Notes: generated from the letters alone by a model not told the origin. A stretch of DNA of 64,000 nucleotides from Thiobacillus sp. SCUT-2 (GCF_035621355.1 NZ_CP141769.1:992001-1056000), one strand, 5' to 3'; shown: positions 10,917 through 20,556, counted from the first letter of the stretch. Translations and numbers: made by a program.

Positions 10917-11806
10917 GCACCTACAAGACCATCGAGGATACCGTCGGCAACACCCCGCTGGTGCGCCTCAAGCGCATGCCGGGCGACACGACCAACACGA
11001 TCCTGGTCAAGCTCGAGGGCAACAACCCGGCCGGCTCGGTGAAGGACCGGCCGGCGCTGTCGATGATCGAGCGCGCCGAGGCGCGCGGCGAGATCAAGCC
11101 GGGCGACACCCTGATCGAGGCGACCAGCGGCAACACCGGCATCGCGCTGGCGATGGCGGCGGCAATGCGCGGCTACAAGATGATCCTCATCATGCCGGAG
11201 CACCTGTCGATCGAACGGCGCCAGACCATGCGCGCCTTCGGCGCGGAGCTGCAGCTCGTCAGCAGGGAGGCGGGCATGGAAGGCGCGCGCGACCTGGCAG
11301 TGGCGATGGAGAAGCAGGGCATCGGCAAGATCCTCGACCAGTTCTCCAACCCCGACAACCCGGAGGCGCACTATCGCACCACCGGCCCCGAGATCTGGCG
11401 CGACACGCAGGGCAGGATCACGCATTTCGTCTCCAGCATGGGCACGACCGGCACCATCATGGGCTGCTCGCGCTACCTCAAGGAACAGAACCCCAACATC
11501 CAGATCGTCGGCGTGCAGCCGACCGAAGGCGCGCAGATTCCCGGCATCCGCAAATGGCCGGCCGAATACGTGCCGAAGATCTGCGATACGAGCCGCGTCG
11601 ACCGCATGATCTACGTCAGCCAGCAGGACGCCGAGGAGACCACCCGCCGGCTCGCGCGCGAGGAGGGCATCTTCGCCGGCATCTCGTCGGGCGGCGCGCT
11701 GTGGGCCGCGCTGCAGCTGTCGAAGGAAGTCGAGCACGCGGTGATCGTCTCCATCGTCTGCGACCGCGGCGACCGCTACCTGTCGACCGGCGTCTTCCCC
11801 GCGTAA
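10913..11806 (+). CDS. cysM: Cysteine synthase B (O-acetylserine sulfhydrylase)
   Basis: PLP enzyme that makes cysteine from O-acetylserine and sulfide or thiosulfate. Lys44 in '[12 protein letters not shown]' is the PLP Schiff-base residue, '[13 protein letters not shown]' at 69-81 is the substrate loop and 'GTTGTIMG' binds the phosphate. Length 297 aa and the '[12 protein letters not shown]' region fit CysM rather than the longer CysK. Use of thiosulfate would suit a sulfur oxidiser, but that is inference. Confidence 0.93.
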   Translation: MSTYKTIEDTVGNTPLVRLKRMPGDTTNTILVKLEGNNPAGSVKDRPALSMIERAEARGEIKPGDTLIEATSGNTGIALAMAAAMRGYKMILIMPEHLSIERRQTMRAFGAELQLVSREAGMEGARDLAVAMEKQGIGKILDQFSNPDNPEAHYRTTGPEIWRDTQGRITHFVSSMGTTGTIMGCSRYLKEQNPNIQIVGVQPTEGAQIPGIRKWPAEYVPKICDTSRVDRMIYVSQQDAEETTRRLAREEGIFAGISSGGALWAALQLSKEVEHAVIVSIVCDRGDRYLSTGVFPA

Positions 11807-11808
11807 GC

Positions 11809-13164
11809 GTGGCCAAAGCCAAGACGATCTACACTTGCACCGAGTGCGGCGGGCAGTCGCCCAAGTGGCAGGGGCAGTGCCCGGCCTGCGGCGCCTGGAA
11901 CACGCTGGTCGAAACGGTCGCTGAATCCGCCAGGCCACGCTTCGCCGCGCTCGCTGCGACGAGCCAGGTCCAGCTGCTGCATGACGTCGAGGCCTCCGAG
12001 GAAAGCCGCATCGCGACCGACATCGGCGAACTCGACCGCGTGCTCGGCGGCGGCCTGGTGCCAGGCGGCGTCACGCTGATCGGCGGCGACCCCGGCATCG
12101 GCAAGTCCACGCTTCTTTTGCAGGCGCTCGCCGGATTGTCGGGGCGACTGAAGACGCTCTACGTCAGCGGCGAGGAATCGGCGCGCCAGGTCGCGCTGCG
12201 CGCGCGGCGCCTTTCGCTGCCCGAGACGAATCTCCCGGTGCTGCCGGAAATCCGGCTCGAGGCCATCCTCGCGCAGCTCGAATCGATGAAGCCCGCGGTC
12301 GCCGTGATCGACTCGATCCAGACCCTGTATTCCGAGGCGCTGACCTCGGCGCCCGGCTCGGTCGCGCAGGTGCGCGAATGCGCGGCGCAGCTCACGCGCC
12401 ATGCCAAGCAGAGCGGCTGCGCGATCATCCTCGTCGGCCATGTCACCAAGGAAGGCGCGATCGCCGGGCCGCGCGTGCTCGAGCACATCGTCGACACCGT
12501 ACTGTATTTCGAAGGCGACACCGGCTCCTCGTTCAGGCTGGTGCGCGCGTTCAAGAACCGCTTCGGCGCGGTCAACGAGATCGGCGTGTTCGCGATGACC
12601 GAGAAGGGCCTCAAGGGCGTGTCCAATCCATCGGCCATCTTTCTCTCGCGCCACGGCGAGCCGGTGCCGGGTTCGTGCGTGCTGGTGACGCAGGAAGGCA
12701 CGCGGCCGCTGCTGGTCGAGATCCAGGCGCTGGTCGATTCCAGCCATGCGCCGAGCCCGCGCCGCCTCTCGGTGGGCCTGGAGCAGAACCGGCTCGCCAT
12801 GCTGCTTGCCGTGCTGCACCGCCACGCCGGCATCGCCTGCTTCGACCAGGACGTGTTCGTGAATGCGGTCGGCGGGGTGAAGATCAGCGAACCGGCCGCC
12901 GACCTCGCCGTGCTGGCGGCGATCGTCTCGTCGCTCCGGAGCCAGCCCTTGCCCGACAAGCTCGTGATGTTCGGCGAGGTCGGCCTGGCCGGCGAGATCC
13001 GCCCGGTGCAGCGCGGCCAGGAGCGCCTCAAGGAAGCGGCCAAGCTCGGCTTCACGCAGGCCATCGTGCCGGCCGCCAACCAGCCGAAGCAGAAGATCGC
13101 CGGCATGACGGTGCACGCAGTGCATCGCCTCGACGAGGCGATTCGCCTGTTCCGGGAAGGCTGA
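11809..13164 (+). CDS. radA: DNA repair protein RadA
   Basis: RecA-like ATPase that drives branch migration during recombinational repair. The domain order is complete in 451 residues: a zinc finger with Cys10, Cys13, Cys24 and Cys27; a RecA core with Walker A GGDPGIGKST at about 92-101; the diagnostic KNRFG motif in the 'AFKNRFGAVNEIG' segment; and a C-terminal Lon-protease-like domain beginning 'NAVGGVKISEPAADLA'. The start is the GTG at 11809, two bases after cysM; the open frame continues upstream inside cysM but the zinc finger fixes the N-terminus. Confidence 0.95.
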   Translation: MAKAKTIYTCTECGGQSPKWQGQCPACGAWNTLVETVAESARPRFAALAATSQVQLLHDVEASEESRIATDIGELDRVLGGGLVPGGVTLIGGDPGIGKSTLLLQALAGLSGRLKTLYVSGEESARQVALRARRLSLPETNLPVLPEIRLEAILAQLESMKPAVAVIDSIQTLYSEALTSAPGSVAQVRECAAQLTRHAKQSGCAIILVGHVTKEGAIAGPRVLEHIVDTVLYFEGDTGSSFRLVRAFKNRFGAVNEIGVFAMTEKGLKGVSNPSAIFLSRHGEPVPGSCVLVTQEGTRPLLVEIQALVDSSHAPSPRRLSVGLEQNRLAMLLAVLHRHAGIACFDQDVFVNAVGGVKISEPAADLAVLAAIVSSLRSQPLPDKLVMFGEVGLAGEIRPVQRGQERLKEAAKLGFTQAIVPAANQPKQKIAGMTVHAVHRLDEAIRLFREG

Positions 13165-13199
13165 CGCCCGCCTGTGTCGGCGGACGTCTCCAGGCCGCG

Positions 13200-13775
13200 C
13201 TACGTGGCGCGGCGCGCGTTGTAGATCGGGCCGCCGGCCGCCTGATAGGCGCGCAGGACTTCGCGGGCCTCGTCCCGCAGCACGTCTCCATGGACCTCGA
13301 TGCCGCGGTGGCGCAGTTCGCCGACCCAGTCGGCGGGCTTCGGGCCCTCGTCGAAGCCCTGCGCGGTGACGTCTTCGCCGCGCGCGCCGACACTCAGGAT
13401 TCGTACCCCCGACCAGAGCACGGCACCCAGGCACATCAGGCAGGGCTCGGCGCTGCTGACCAGTTCGCAGGTCGGAAAGGACGCCGCGCCGAGGTCGTAA
13501 TGCCGGAGGCGGCGCTGCGCGAGGGTCAGCGCGATCATCTCCGCGTGCGCGCAGGAATAGCCCGAGCTCACCACGCGGTTTGCGCCGGCGGCCAGGAGGC
13601 GGCCGCTTGCGTGCTCGAAGACGGCGGCGGCGAAGGGGCCGCCGCCGGCGGCAACGTTCTCGCGGGCCAGGTCGAGCACGAAGCGCATGCGTTCGTCGCC
13701 CGGCGGCAAGAAGAGCTCGCGGGCGTTGGCGCGCACGAGGAAGTCCGGCAATTCAAATTCGAGGGCGGTGCTCAT
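13200..13775 (-). CDS. Cytidine/nucleoside deaminase family protein
   Basis: Zinc hydrolase of the cytidine/deoxycytidylate deaminase fold. The zinc site is intact: His77-Ala-Glu79 in 'CAHAEMIAL' and Pro111-Cys112-x-x-Cys115 in 'SAEPCLMCLGAVLWSG'. The 191-residue length and the 'PCLMCLGA' context are closer to guanine deaminase-like nucleoside deaminases than to TadA, but the substrate cannot be fixed from sequence. The CAT at 13773-13775 is the start; the frame remains open behind it because it runs antisense through prfC. It is convergent with radA and follows prfC by 53 bases. Confidence 0.85.
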   Translation of the reverse strand: MSTALEFELPDFLVRANARELFLPPGDERMRFVLDLARENVAAGGGPFAAAVFEHASGRLLAAGANRVVSSGYSCAHAEMIALTLAQRRLRHYDLGAASFPTCELVSSAEPCLMCLGAVLWSGVRILSVGARGEDVTAQGFDEGPKPADWVGELRHRGIEVHGDVLRDEAREVLRAYQAAGGPIYNARRAT

Positions 13776-13828
13776 CGCGGCATCGTAGCATCTGCGCGCA
13801 AGCGCCGCGCCGCCCCTGAATCCCGCGT

Positions 13829-15460
13829 CTAGCTGAGCTGCTGGCCGTGTTCCCGCGTGTCGTGGAACGCGACCTTGGGCCAGCGCTCCTGCGCCAGTTG
13901 CAGATTCACCCGCGTATCCGCCAGGTAGACCAGGTTGCCGTCGACGTCCTTCGCCAGCCGCAGCGAATTCGCCTTGGTGAACTCGGCGAGATGCTGCGCA
14001 TCGGGACAGGTGACCCAGCGTGCGGTGTGGATGCCGGCATTCTCGAACGTCGCGTCGACGCCGTATTCGGTCTTGAGCCGGTGCGCGACGATCTCGAACT
14101 GCAGCGGGCCGACTGCGCCGATCAGCAGCGTGTTGTCGGCGAAGGGCTCGAAAACCTGCACCGCGCCTTCCTCGCCGAGCTCCAGCAGGCCCTTGTTGAG
14201 CTGCTTGGCGCGTAGGGGATCCCTGAGGCGCGGCTTGGAAAACAGTTCCGGGGCGAAGTAGGGAATGCCCTTGAACTGCAGCGCTTCGCCCTCGGTCAAC
14301 GTGTCGCCGATCTGCAGCTGGCCGTGGTTGTGGATGCCGATGATGTCGCCGGCGACGGCATCCTCCGAGCGCTGCCGCTCGTTGGCCATGAACACGACCG
14401 CGTTGGCGATCTTCATCTCCTTGCCGGTGCGGCGGTGGCGGACCTTCATGCCGGGGCTGTAGCGGCCCGAGCAGATGCGGAAGAAGGCGATGCGGTCGCG
14501 GTGCTGCGGGTCCATGTTGGCCTGGATCTTGAACACGAAGCCGGTGAACTTGGGTTCGGTCGGCTCGACCGTGCGCTGGACGGCCTCGCGCGGCAGCGGC
14601 GGCGGCGCCCAGTCGGACAGCGCGCGCAGCACTTCGCGCACGCCGAAGTTGTTGATCCCGGAACCGAAGAACACCGGCGTCTGCCTGCCGGCGAGGAAAT
14701 CGTCGATCTGGAAGGTGGCGCCGGCGCCGCGCACGAGTTCGATCTCGCCGAGCAGCGTGTCGGCTTCGAGCGGAAACAGCTCGCGCAGCTTCGCCTCGCC
14801 CAGGCCCTGCAGCGACTCGAACTGCTGGCCGGCGTTCTCCTCGCCGGCCTTGAAGCGCAGGATCTCGTCGTGGATCAGGTGGTAGACGCCCTGGAAGCGC
14901 TTGCCCATGCCGATCGGCCAGGTCACCGGCGCGCAGTGGATCTGCAGGATCGACTCGATCTCGTCGAGGAGTTCCAGCGGCTCGCGCACCTCGCGGTCGA
15001 GCTTGTTGATGAAGGTGATGATGGGCGTATTGCGCATCCGGCACACTTCCAGCAGCTTGATCGTCTGCTCCTCGACGCCCTTGGCGGCGTCGACCACCAT
15101 GATCGCGGCATCGACCGCGGTCAGCACGCGGTAGGTGTCTTCCGAGAAGTCCTTGTGGCCGGGCGTATCGAGCAGGTTGAACACGCAGTCGCCGTAGGCG
15201 AACTGCATCACCGAGCTCGCCACCGAGATGCCGCGCTCCTGCTCGACCGCCATCCAGTCGGAGGTGGCGAACTTGCCGCTCTTCTTGGCCTTGACCGTGC
15301 CGGCCATCTGGATCGCGCCGCCGAACAGCAGCAGCTTCTCCGTCAGCGTCGTTTTACCCGCGTCGGGGTGGGAGATGATCGCGAAGGTGCGGCGCTTCTT
15401 GACGTCGCGCGCCAAGGCGGGATCGCCGGTTTGGGCCGGCGCGGTCTGGGTGGATTCCAT
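13829..15460 (-). CDS. prfC: Peptide chain release factor 3
   Basis: Translational GTPase that removes RF1/RF2 from the ribosome after termination. The 543-residue protein has the G1 motif HPDAGKTT near residues 32-39, the switch II '[18 protein letters not shown]', G4 'FINKLDRE', and the RF3-specific '[17 protein letters not shown]' insert. Length is normal for RF3 rather than EF-G. No strong Shine-Dalgarno is seen before the ATG at 15460; a TAAAAT -10-like element lies 28 bases upstream. Confidence 0.96.
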   Translation of the reverse strand: MESTQTAPAQTGDPALARDVKKRRTFAIISHPDAGKTTLTEKLLLFGGAIQMAGTVKAKKSGKFATSDWMAVEQERGISVASSVMQFAYGDCVFNLLDTPGHKDFSEDTYRVLTAVDAAIMVVDAAKGVEEQTIKLLEVCRMRNTPIITFINKLDREVREPLELLDEIESILQIHCAPVTWPIGMGKRFQGVYHLIHDEILRFKAGEENAGQQFESLQGLGEAKLRELFPLEADTLLGEIELVRGAGATFQIDDFLAGRQTPVFFGSGINNFGVREVLRALSDWAPPPLPREAVQRTVEPTEPKFTGFVFKIQANMDPQHRDRIAFFRICSGRYSPGMKVRHRRTGKEMKIANAVVFMANERQRSEDAVAGDIIGIHNHGQLQIGDTLTEGEALQFKGIPYFAPELFSKPRLRDPLRAKQLNKGLLELGEEGAVQVFEPFADNTLLIGAVGPLQFEIVAHRLKTEYGVDATFENAGIHTARWVTCPDAQHLAEFTKANSLRLAKDVDGNLVYLADTRVNLQLAQERWPKVAFHDTREHGQQLS

Positions 15461-15487
15461 CGGGGAGGTGAAGCAGGAAAACTTGGC

Positions 15488-15516
15488 ATTTTACCGGAGC
15501 GCACGGGCTTGGCGAA
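15488..15516 (-). promoter_or_regulatory. Possible sigma-70 promoter for prfC
   Basis: Read on the minus strand, TAAAAT (15488-15493) is one mismatch from the -10 consensus. Seventeen bases upstream lies TTCGCC (15511-15516), a weak -35. Position is suitable for prfC, but only the -10 is convincing. Confidence 0.3.
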
Positions 15517-15655
15517 ACGTGGTAATGGCATGCCTGAACCCTGGCGCACCCGACATCCTGCGGCGCTGCATTGCGTCGGAAATTCTTACACCTGGGCGCT
15601 CGGGCCTCCACGGCGCGGTCTCCAAGCGATTGAAACGGCACGGAAAGCCTAGACG

Positions 15656-15671
15656 AGGAATGCTAATTGCT
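15656..15671 (+). promoter_or_regulatory. Sigma-54 type -24/-12 promoter element before the PEP-CTERM gene
   Basis: The bases AGGAATGCTAATTGCT carry GG at 15657-15658 and GC at 15669-15670 with the required 10 bases between them, and a perfect TTGC-T -12 half. The -24 half matches less well (AGGAATG against TGGCACG). Initiation about 12 bases downstream would give a leader of about 49 bases to the ATG at 15731. RpoN with the PrsK/PrsR system is known to control PEP-CTERM genes in related bacteria. Confidence 0.5.
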
Positions 15672-15730
15672 TGCCAGGGGCGGCCATCGGCATCGCACAG
15701 CGAACCACGACAATGAGGAAGGAGAGAGGC

Positions 15731-16720
15731 ATGGCAGGGCAGGCAAGCAAACCGGGTATTCGGGGCAGACGGACATGGATGGGCGTCGCCCTGGCGGTGG
15801 CACTTCTCGCGTCGGCGAATGCGCACGCCGCGTACAGCTACACGACGATCGACTACCCGGGGACGACCGGAGTGACCGGGCTGTCCGGTATCACCAACTC
15901 GGGGCAGATGGTCGGGACGTTCGGCCCCTTTCTGGGGACCAGCGGCCTCGGAACGGGCTTCCTGTTCAACGCGGGAACCTTCACGCCGATCGATGTGCCG
16001 GCTGGCTCGCTGGGCCCCTCCGCGGCCGCATCGGGCATCAATGACCTGGGCCAGATCGTCGGCAGCTACCAGGACAGTGCCGGCTTCCGCCACGGATTCC
16101 TCGCCAGTGGCGGCAGCATCACGATCATCGACGCGCCCGGAGCGAGCTTGACGATTGCGAACGGAATCAATCGCGCCGGTCAGGTTGTCGGATCCTACTT
16201 CTCGAGCCTCGGGGGCGGGCATGGTTTCATCGAAACCGCTGGAGACTTCGCAACCATCGATATTCCCGGTGCGCTTCTCACCAACGCGGTTGGCATCAAC
16301 ACCGCTGGGCAAGTCGTTGGTACTTACCAGGACGGTGCCGGACTCCACGGCTTCCTCGACATGGGCGGCAGCTTCAGCACGATTGATGCGCCCGGTGCAG
16401 TCAATACTTCTGTCATGGGCATCAACGATTTGGGTCAAATTGTCGGTTCGTTCGAGGACAGTGCCGGCATCCACCACGGATTCCTTGCCAATGGCGGAAG
16501 CTTCATCACGCTCGATGTTCCGGGGGCCAGCGCGACAGGCGCCGCCGGCATCAACATGTCTGGCCAGATCGTCGGCACTTACCAGGACAGCACCGGCCAG
16601 TTCCATGGTTTCCTCGCGGCGCCGGTTCCCGAACCGGGGACCGGCGTGCTGTGGATCGCCGGCTGCATCGTCCTGGCGGCCGGCGTCCGCCGCCGCACGG
16701 CGGAGCGGTTGCGCGGATAG
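15731..16720 (+). CDS. Secreted HAF-repeat protein with PEP-CTERM sorting signal
   Basis: A 329-residue exported protein. Residues about 1-37 form a signal peptide (basic start, then 'VALAVALLASANAHA'). The body is six imperfect repeats of 42-49 residues, each with 'GIN..GQIVG.YQD..G..HGF' and a '..IDAPGA' end, the HAF extracellular repeat. The C-terminus is a PEP-CTERM signal: VPEPG, a hydrophobic helix, then an Arg-rich tail (VRRRTAERLRG). Such proteins are cleaved and anchored by exosortase EpsH-type systems and accompany exopolysaccharide. The ATG at 15731 has AGGAAGGAGAG just upstream and lies downstream of the sigma-54 element; earlier starts at 15671 and 15713 are less likely. The specific role is unknown. 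Confidence 0.82.
   Translation: MAGQASKPGIRGRRTWMGVALAVALLASANAHAAYSYTTIDYPGTTGVTGLSGITNSGQMVGTFGPFLGTSGLGTGFLFNAGTFTPIDVPAGSLGPSAAASGINDLGQIVGSYQDSAGFRHGFLASGGSITIIDAPGASLTIANGINRAGQVVGSYFSSLGGGHGFIETAGDFATIDIPGALLTNAVGINTAGQVVGTYQDGAGLHGFLDMGGSFSTIDAPGAVNTSVMGINDLGQIVGSFEDSAGIHHGFLANGGSFITLDVPGASATGAAGINMSGQIVGTYQDSTGQFHGFLAAPVPEPGTGVLWIAGCIVLAAGVRRRTAERLRG
15887..16613 (+). repeat. Six tandem HAF-repeat units in the PEP-CTERM gene
   Basis: Units begin at 15887, 16034, 16163, 16292, 16418 and 16547. The last five are spaced 129, 129, 126 and 129 bases apart; the first is longer (147). Each codes for a Gly-Ile-Asn/Thr start and a Gly-Gln-Ile/Val/Met-Val-Gly core. DNA similarity is visible between units as well as protein similarity, so the array is fairly young or homogenised. 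Confidence 0.75.
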
Positions 16721-17023
16721 GCTGACCCTCCGGCGCGCGACGCCTCGTCGAGCGGGCGATGCCGGCCGGCGACCGGCGCTGCGCCATGTTGTCGTGCCTT
16801 TGCGATCCGCGTCGGTGCGCAGGCACGGCTCAAACATTTCCTCTTATTCCGGCATAGAAAACTTCGATTGAGATTGCGCACTTGCGCGTGGCGGCGCGAG
16901 CGGCGTTCGGAGTACCATTTCGGAGGTTTGAATCCGGGTTCGAAACCGGCTATCTGGGAGGATTCAAGGCCTTCACTCCCGGGTACTTCGAAATGGCTTT
17001 GCATCCATCGGATGGAGGAAACA
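16721..17023 (+). other. Intergenic region upstream of qmoA
   Basis: About 300 bases without a supported gene. It must carry the start signals of the qmo-hdr unit, but no clear sigma-70 pair is visible. An imperfect inverted repeat, GGTTTGAATCC then GGGTTCGAAACC (16925-16947), and a GGGAGG...CTCCC pair (around 16950-16980) could form leader structure or a protein site. A GATGGAGGAA ribosome site precedes qmoA. Confidence 0.4.
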
Positions 17024-18307
17024 ATGACGGAGCATGTTGCAACCAACGAGACCATACTCGTGGTGGGCGGCGGGATTTCCGGCATGACCGCCGCGCTCGA
17101 AGCGGCCGAAACCGGCAAGAACGTCGTTCTGGTTGAGAAGAATCCCGCACTGGGCGGACGCACCTCCCAGCTGTATCGCTACTTTCCCAAGCTGTGCCAT
17201 CCGGTGTGCGGGCTGGAAATCAACCTGCGCCGTCTGAAGAACAATCCGCGCGTGCGCGTGCTGACGCTGGCCGAGGTCACCGGCATCGAAGGCAGCGCCG
17301 GCAACTACACGGTCGCCGTCAAGGTCAAGCCGCGCTACGTGAACGAGAACTGCACCGCCTGCGGCGACTGCGGCCGCGCAGTCGAGACCGAGGTCGACGA
17401 CCCGTTCAACTACAACCTCGGCAAGCACAAGGCAGCCTTCCTGCCGAACGCGATGGCCTATCCGCAGCGCTACGTGCTCGATCCCTCGATCATCGGCACG
17501 GCCGACGCGGAGAAGGCGAAGGCCGCGTGCAAGTACGGCGCGATCGATCTCGACATGAAGGAGGAGACGATCCAGGTGAAGGCCGGCGCGGTGGTGTGGG
17601 CGACCGGCTGGCAGCCGTACGATGCGGCGAAGATCCAGCCCTACGGCTACGGACGCTTCAAGAACGTCATCACCAGTGTCGAATTCGAGCGTCTCGCCGA
17701 CATCCACGGTCCGACCGGCGGCAAGATCCTGCGTCCGTCCGACGGCAAGGAAGCGAAGAACATCGCCTTCATCCAGTGCGCCGGCTCGCGCGACGAGAAC
17801 CACCTGCGCCACTGCTCGCGGATCTGCTGCATGGCCTCGCTCAAGCAGACGCACTACGTGCGCGAAAAGTATCCGGAAGACGGCAAGTCGACCATCTACT
17901 ACATCGACATCCGCGCCATCGACCGCTTCGAGGACTTCTACCAGAAGGTGCAGGCCGACCCGTCGGTGACCTTCGTCAAGTCCAAGGTCGCGCGCATTTC
18001 GGAAGACGAGAACGGCAACCCGGTGTGCTGGGGCGTCAACACCGAGGGCTACAAGCGCTACACGACCGCGCATGACCTCGTGGTGCTGGCGGTCGGCATG
18101 GAGCCCTCGGTCAAGGGCGTCAACATCCCCGGCCACATCGTCGCGGATTCCTCCGGCTTCATCGAGGCCGATCCGGCCAACGGCGCGGTGTTCGGCGCCG
18201 GCTGCGCGTCGAATGCGTTCGATGTGAACCGTGCAGTGCAATCGGCCACCGCTGCCGCGTTGCGCGCGATCCAGGTGGTGAACAAAGTAGCGAAGGCGGA
18301 GGCTTAA
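17024..18307 (+). CDS. qmoA: Quinone-interacting membrane-bound oxidoreductase subunit A (HdrA-like flavoprotein)
   Basis: FAD protein of the HdrA family that exchanges electrons between APS reductase and the quinone pool through the Qmo complex. Residues 13-20 (VVGGGISG) form the dinucleotide fold. The cysteines Cys58 and Cys62 in 'FPKLCHPVCGLEIN', Cys110/113/116 and the 'IQCAGSRDENHLRHCSRICC' block are QmoA/HdrA features. The 427-residue length suits QmoA, which lacks the ferredoxin domains of full HdrA. The ATG at 17024 follows GGAGG by six bases; a longer upstream frame is unsupported. It is the first gene of qmoA-qmoB-hdrC-hdrB. Confidence 0.9.
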   Translation: MTEHVATNETILVVGGGISGMTAALEAAETGKNVVLVEKNPALGGRTSQLYRYFPKLCHPVCGLEINLRRLKNNPRVRVLTLAEVTGIEGSAGNYTVAVKVKPRYVNENCTACGDCGRAVETEVDDPFNYNLGKHKAAFLPNAMAYPQRYVLDPSIIGTADAEKAKAACKYGAIDLDMKEETIQVKAGAVVWATGWQPYDAAKIQPYGYGRFKNVITSVEFERLADIHGPTGGKILRPSDGKEAKNIAFIQCAGSRDENHLRHCSRICCMASLKQTHYVREKYPEDGKSTIYYIDIRAIDRFEDFYQKVQADPSVTFVKSKVARISEDENGNPVCWGVNTEGYKRYTTAHDLVVLAVGMEPSVKGVNIPGHIVADSSGFIEADPANGAVFGAGCASNAFDVNRAVQSATAAALRAIQVVNKVAKAEA

Positions 18308-18310
18308 ACC

Positions 18311-20542
18311 ATGGCGGATATCAAAGTCGCAGCATACATCTGCAAGGGCTGCGGACTGGGCGAGCGTCTCGACACCGACGCGCTGGTCAAGATCGCGCAG
18401 AAGGACGGCAAGGTGCCGATGGCCAAGACGCACGATTTCCTGTGCTCGGCCGACGGCGTCGCGATGATCAAGAACGACATCGCCAACGAGGGCGTCACCC
18501 ATCTCATGATCGGCGCCTGCTCGCGCCGCGCCAAGACCGAGGCATTCTACTTTCCGGCCAACGCGGTGGCGCGCGCCAACCTGCGCGAGGGCGTGATCTG
18601 GATCCGCCCCGATACCGACGAGGCGCGCGAAACCACGCAGGACATGGCGGAAGATTACATCCGCATGGGCTGCGCCGAAGTGAAGGCGATGACCGCGCCC
18701 GGCGGCAACCCCAACACCGGCAGCAGCAAGACCCTGCTGGTCGTCGGCGGCGGCGTCACCGGCATGACCGCTGCGATCGAGGCCTCGAAGACCGGCTATC
18801 CGGTCGTGCTGGTGGAGAAGACCGGCGAACTCGGCGGCATGGCGGGCAAGCTCTACAAGCGCATCCCGGTGCACGAGCCGTTCAAGTCGCCCGCCGACAC
18901 CGGCGTCGCGGATCTCGTCGCGCAGGTGATGGGCGACAGCAACATCAAGGTGTACCTCAATGCGACCGTCGCCAAGACCGACGGCGCGCCCGGCCGCTTC
19001 GTCGTCGAAATCGCGACCGAATCGGGCGCGACGCACACCGAGGACATCGGCGCCATCGTGCAGGCCTCCGGCTTCACGCTCTACGACATGAACAAGCTGC
19101 CCGAGCTCGGCGGCGGGCAGTCGCCCAACGTGGTCGACCAGCTCGGCCTCGAGGCGCTGGCAAAGGCCGCCGCGGCCGCTGACGGCGTGATCCGCCGCCC
19201 CAGCGACAACCAGCCGGTCAAGTCCGTCGTCTTCGTGCAGTGCGCCGGCCAGCGCGATTCCTCCGGCACCCACCTTGCGTATTGCTCGGGCTCCTGCTGC
19301 AACACCAGCATCAAGCAGGCGATGTACTTCAAGGACGCGAATCCTGCGGTCGACACGACCGTCATCTACACCGACCTGCGCACCCCCGGCAACGGCGAGG
19401 ACTTCTACCGCAGCGCGCAGGAAAAGGGCGTGATCTTCACCAAGGGCAAGGTGTCCCAGGTCGTGCCGGGCGGCGCGACCAGCACGGTGAAGTTCCACGA
19501 CCTGATCCTCGACGACAAGGACGCCGCGGTGGCCGACGTCGACCTGGTGGTGCTCGCCACCGGCCAGGTGCCGAACTCCGGCGTCGACATCTTCGCCGCG
19601 CCCAAGGAAGCGGTCGAAGGCGAGGTCGAGGTCAAGCCGATCTCCATCCTCAACCTGAACTATCGCCAGGGCCCGGACGTGCCGCAGCTGAAGCAGGGTT
19701 TCACCGACTCGCACTTCATCTGCTTCCCCTACGAGACCCGCCGCACCGGCATCTACACGGCCGGCCCGGTGCGCCGTCCGATGGACATCGCGCAGGCGCG
19801 CGAGGATGCCACCGGCGCTGCGCTGAAGGCAATCCAGGCGCTGGAGAACGCCGAGCTTGGCCGTGCCGCGCATCCGCGTTCGGGCGACCTGTCGTTCCCG
19901 AAGGTGCGCCTGGAGGGCTGCACCCAGTGCAAGCGCTGCACGGTCGAATGCCCGTTCGGCGCGATCGACGAGGATGAAAAGCGCTTCCCGGTGTTCAACG
20001 AGTCGCGCTGCCGCCGCTGCGGCACCTGCATGGGCGCGTGCCCGGTGCGCGTGATCTCGTTCGAGAACTACTCGGTCAACACCGTCGGCGCGCAGGTCAA
20101 GGCGGTCGACATCCCCGACGAGTTCAGCGAGAAGCCGCGCATCCTGATCCTGGCGTGCGAGAACGACGCCTACCCGGCGCTCGACATGGCCGGCATGAAC
20201 CACAACGAGTACTCGGCCTTCGTGCGCATCATCCCGATCCGCTGCCTGGGCTCGGTCAACACGATCTGGGTGACCGACGCGCTGAACGCCGGCTACGACG
20301 GCGTGATGATGATGGGCTGCAAGCACGGCGACGAGTACCAGTGCCACTTCGTCAAGGGTTCCGAGCTCGGCCGCGTGCGCATGTCGAAGATCGACGACAC
20401 GCTGAAGACGCTGAACCTCGAGTCGCAGCGCGTGCGTGACCTCGAGGTCGCGATCACCGACATCGAGCGCGTGCCCGAGATGATCAACAAGTACGTTGAA
20501 GAGCTGGTCGCCATCGGCCCCAGCCCGTTCAAAGGCTTCTAA
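18311..20542 (+). CDS. qmoB: Qmo subunit B (HdrA-like flavoprotein fused to ferredoxin and MvhD-like domains)
   Basis: Large HdrA-related subunit, 743 residues. An N-terminal Cys-containing domain (Cys11, Cys14, Cys45, Cys70) precedes an FAD site, GGGVTG at 146-151. From residue 537 come two 4Fe-4S ferredoxin motifs (CTQCKRCTVECP and CRRCGTCMGACP). The tail from about 610 resembles the MvhD [2Fe-2S] delta subunit that delivers electrons to HdrA, with several Cys. This architecture is diagnostic for QmoB. It starts three bases after qmoA and is followed at 14 bases by hdrC. Confidence 0.9.
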   Translation: MADIKVAAYICKGCGLGERLDTDALVKIAQKDGKVPMAKTHDFLCSADGVAMIKNDIANEGVTHLMIGACSRRAKTEAFYFPANAVARANLREGVIWIRPDTDEARETTQDMAEDYIRMGCAEVKAMTAPGGNPNTGSSKTLLVVGGGVTGMTAAIEASKTGYPVVLVEKTGELGGMAGKLYKRIPVHEPFKSPADTGVADLVAQVMGDSNIKVYLNATVAKTDGAPGRFVVEIATESGATHTEDIGAIVQASGFTLYDMNKLPELGGGQSPNVVDQLGLEALAKAAAAADGVIRRPSDNQPVKSVVFVQCAGQRDSSGTHLAYCSGSCCNTSIKQAMYFKDANPAVDTTVIYTDLRTPGNGEDFYRSAQEKGVIFTKGKVSQVVPGGATSTVKFHDLILDDKDAAVADVDLVVLATGQVPNSGVDIFAAPKEAVEGEVEVKPISILNLNYRQGPDVPQLKQGFTDSHFICFPYETRRTGIYTAGPVRRPMDIAQAREDATGAALKAIQALENAELGRAAHPRSGDLSFPKVRLEGCTQCKRCTVECPFGAIDEDEKRFPVFNESRCRRCGTCMGACPVRVISFENYSVNTVGAQVKAVDIPDEFSEKPRILILACENDAYPALDMAGMNHNEYSAFVRIIPIRCLGSVNTIWVTDALNAGYDGVMMMGCKHGDEYQCHFVKGSELGRVRMSKIDDTLKTLNLESQRVRDLEVAITDIERVPEMINKYVEELVAIGPSPFKGF

Positions 20543-20556
20543 CAGGAGAGTTCCAA

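Noticed and set aside
16925-16947. GGTTTGAATCC / GGTTCGAAACC resembling tRNA T-arms upstream of qmoA
   Set aside because: No acceptor stem, anticodon arm or 3' CCA context can be built around them.
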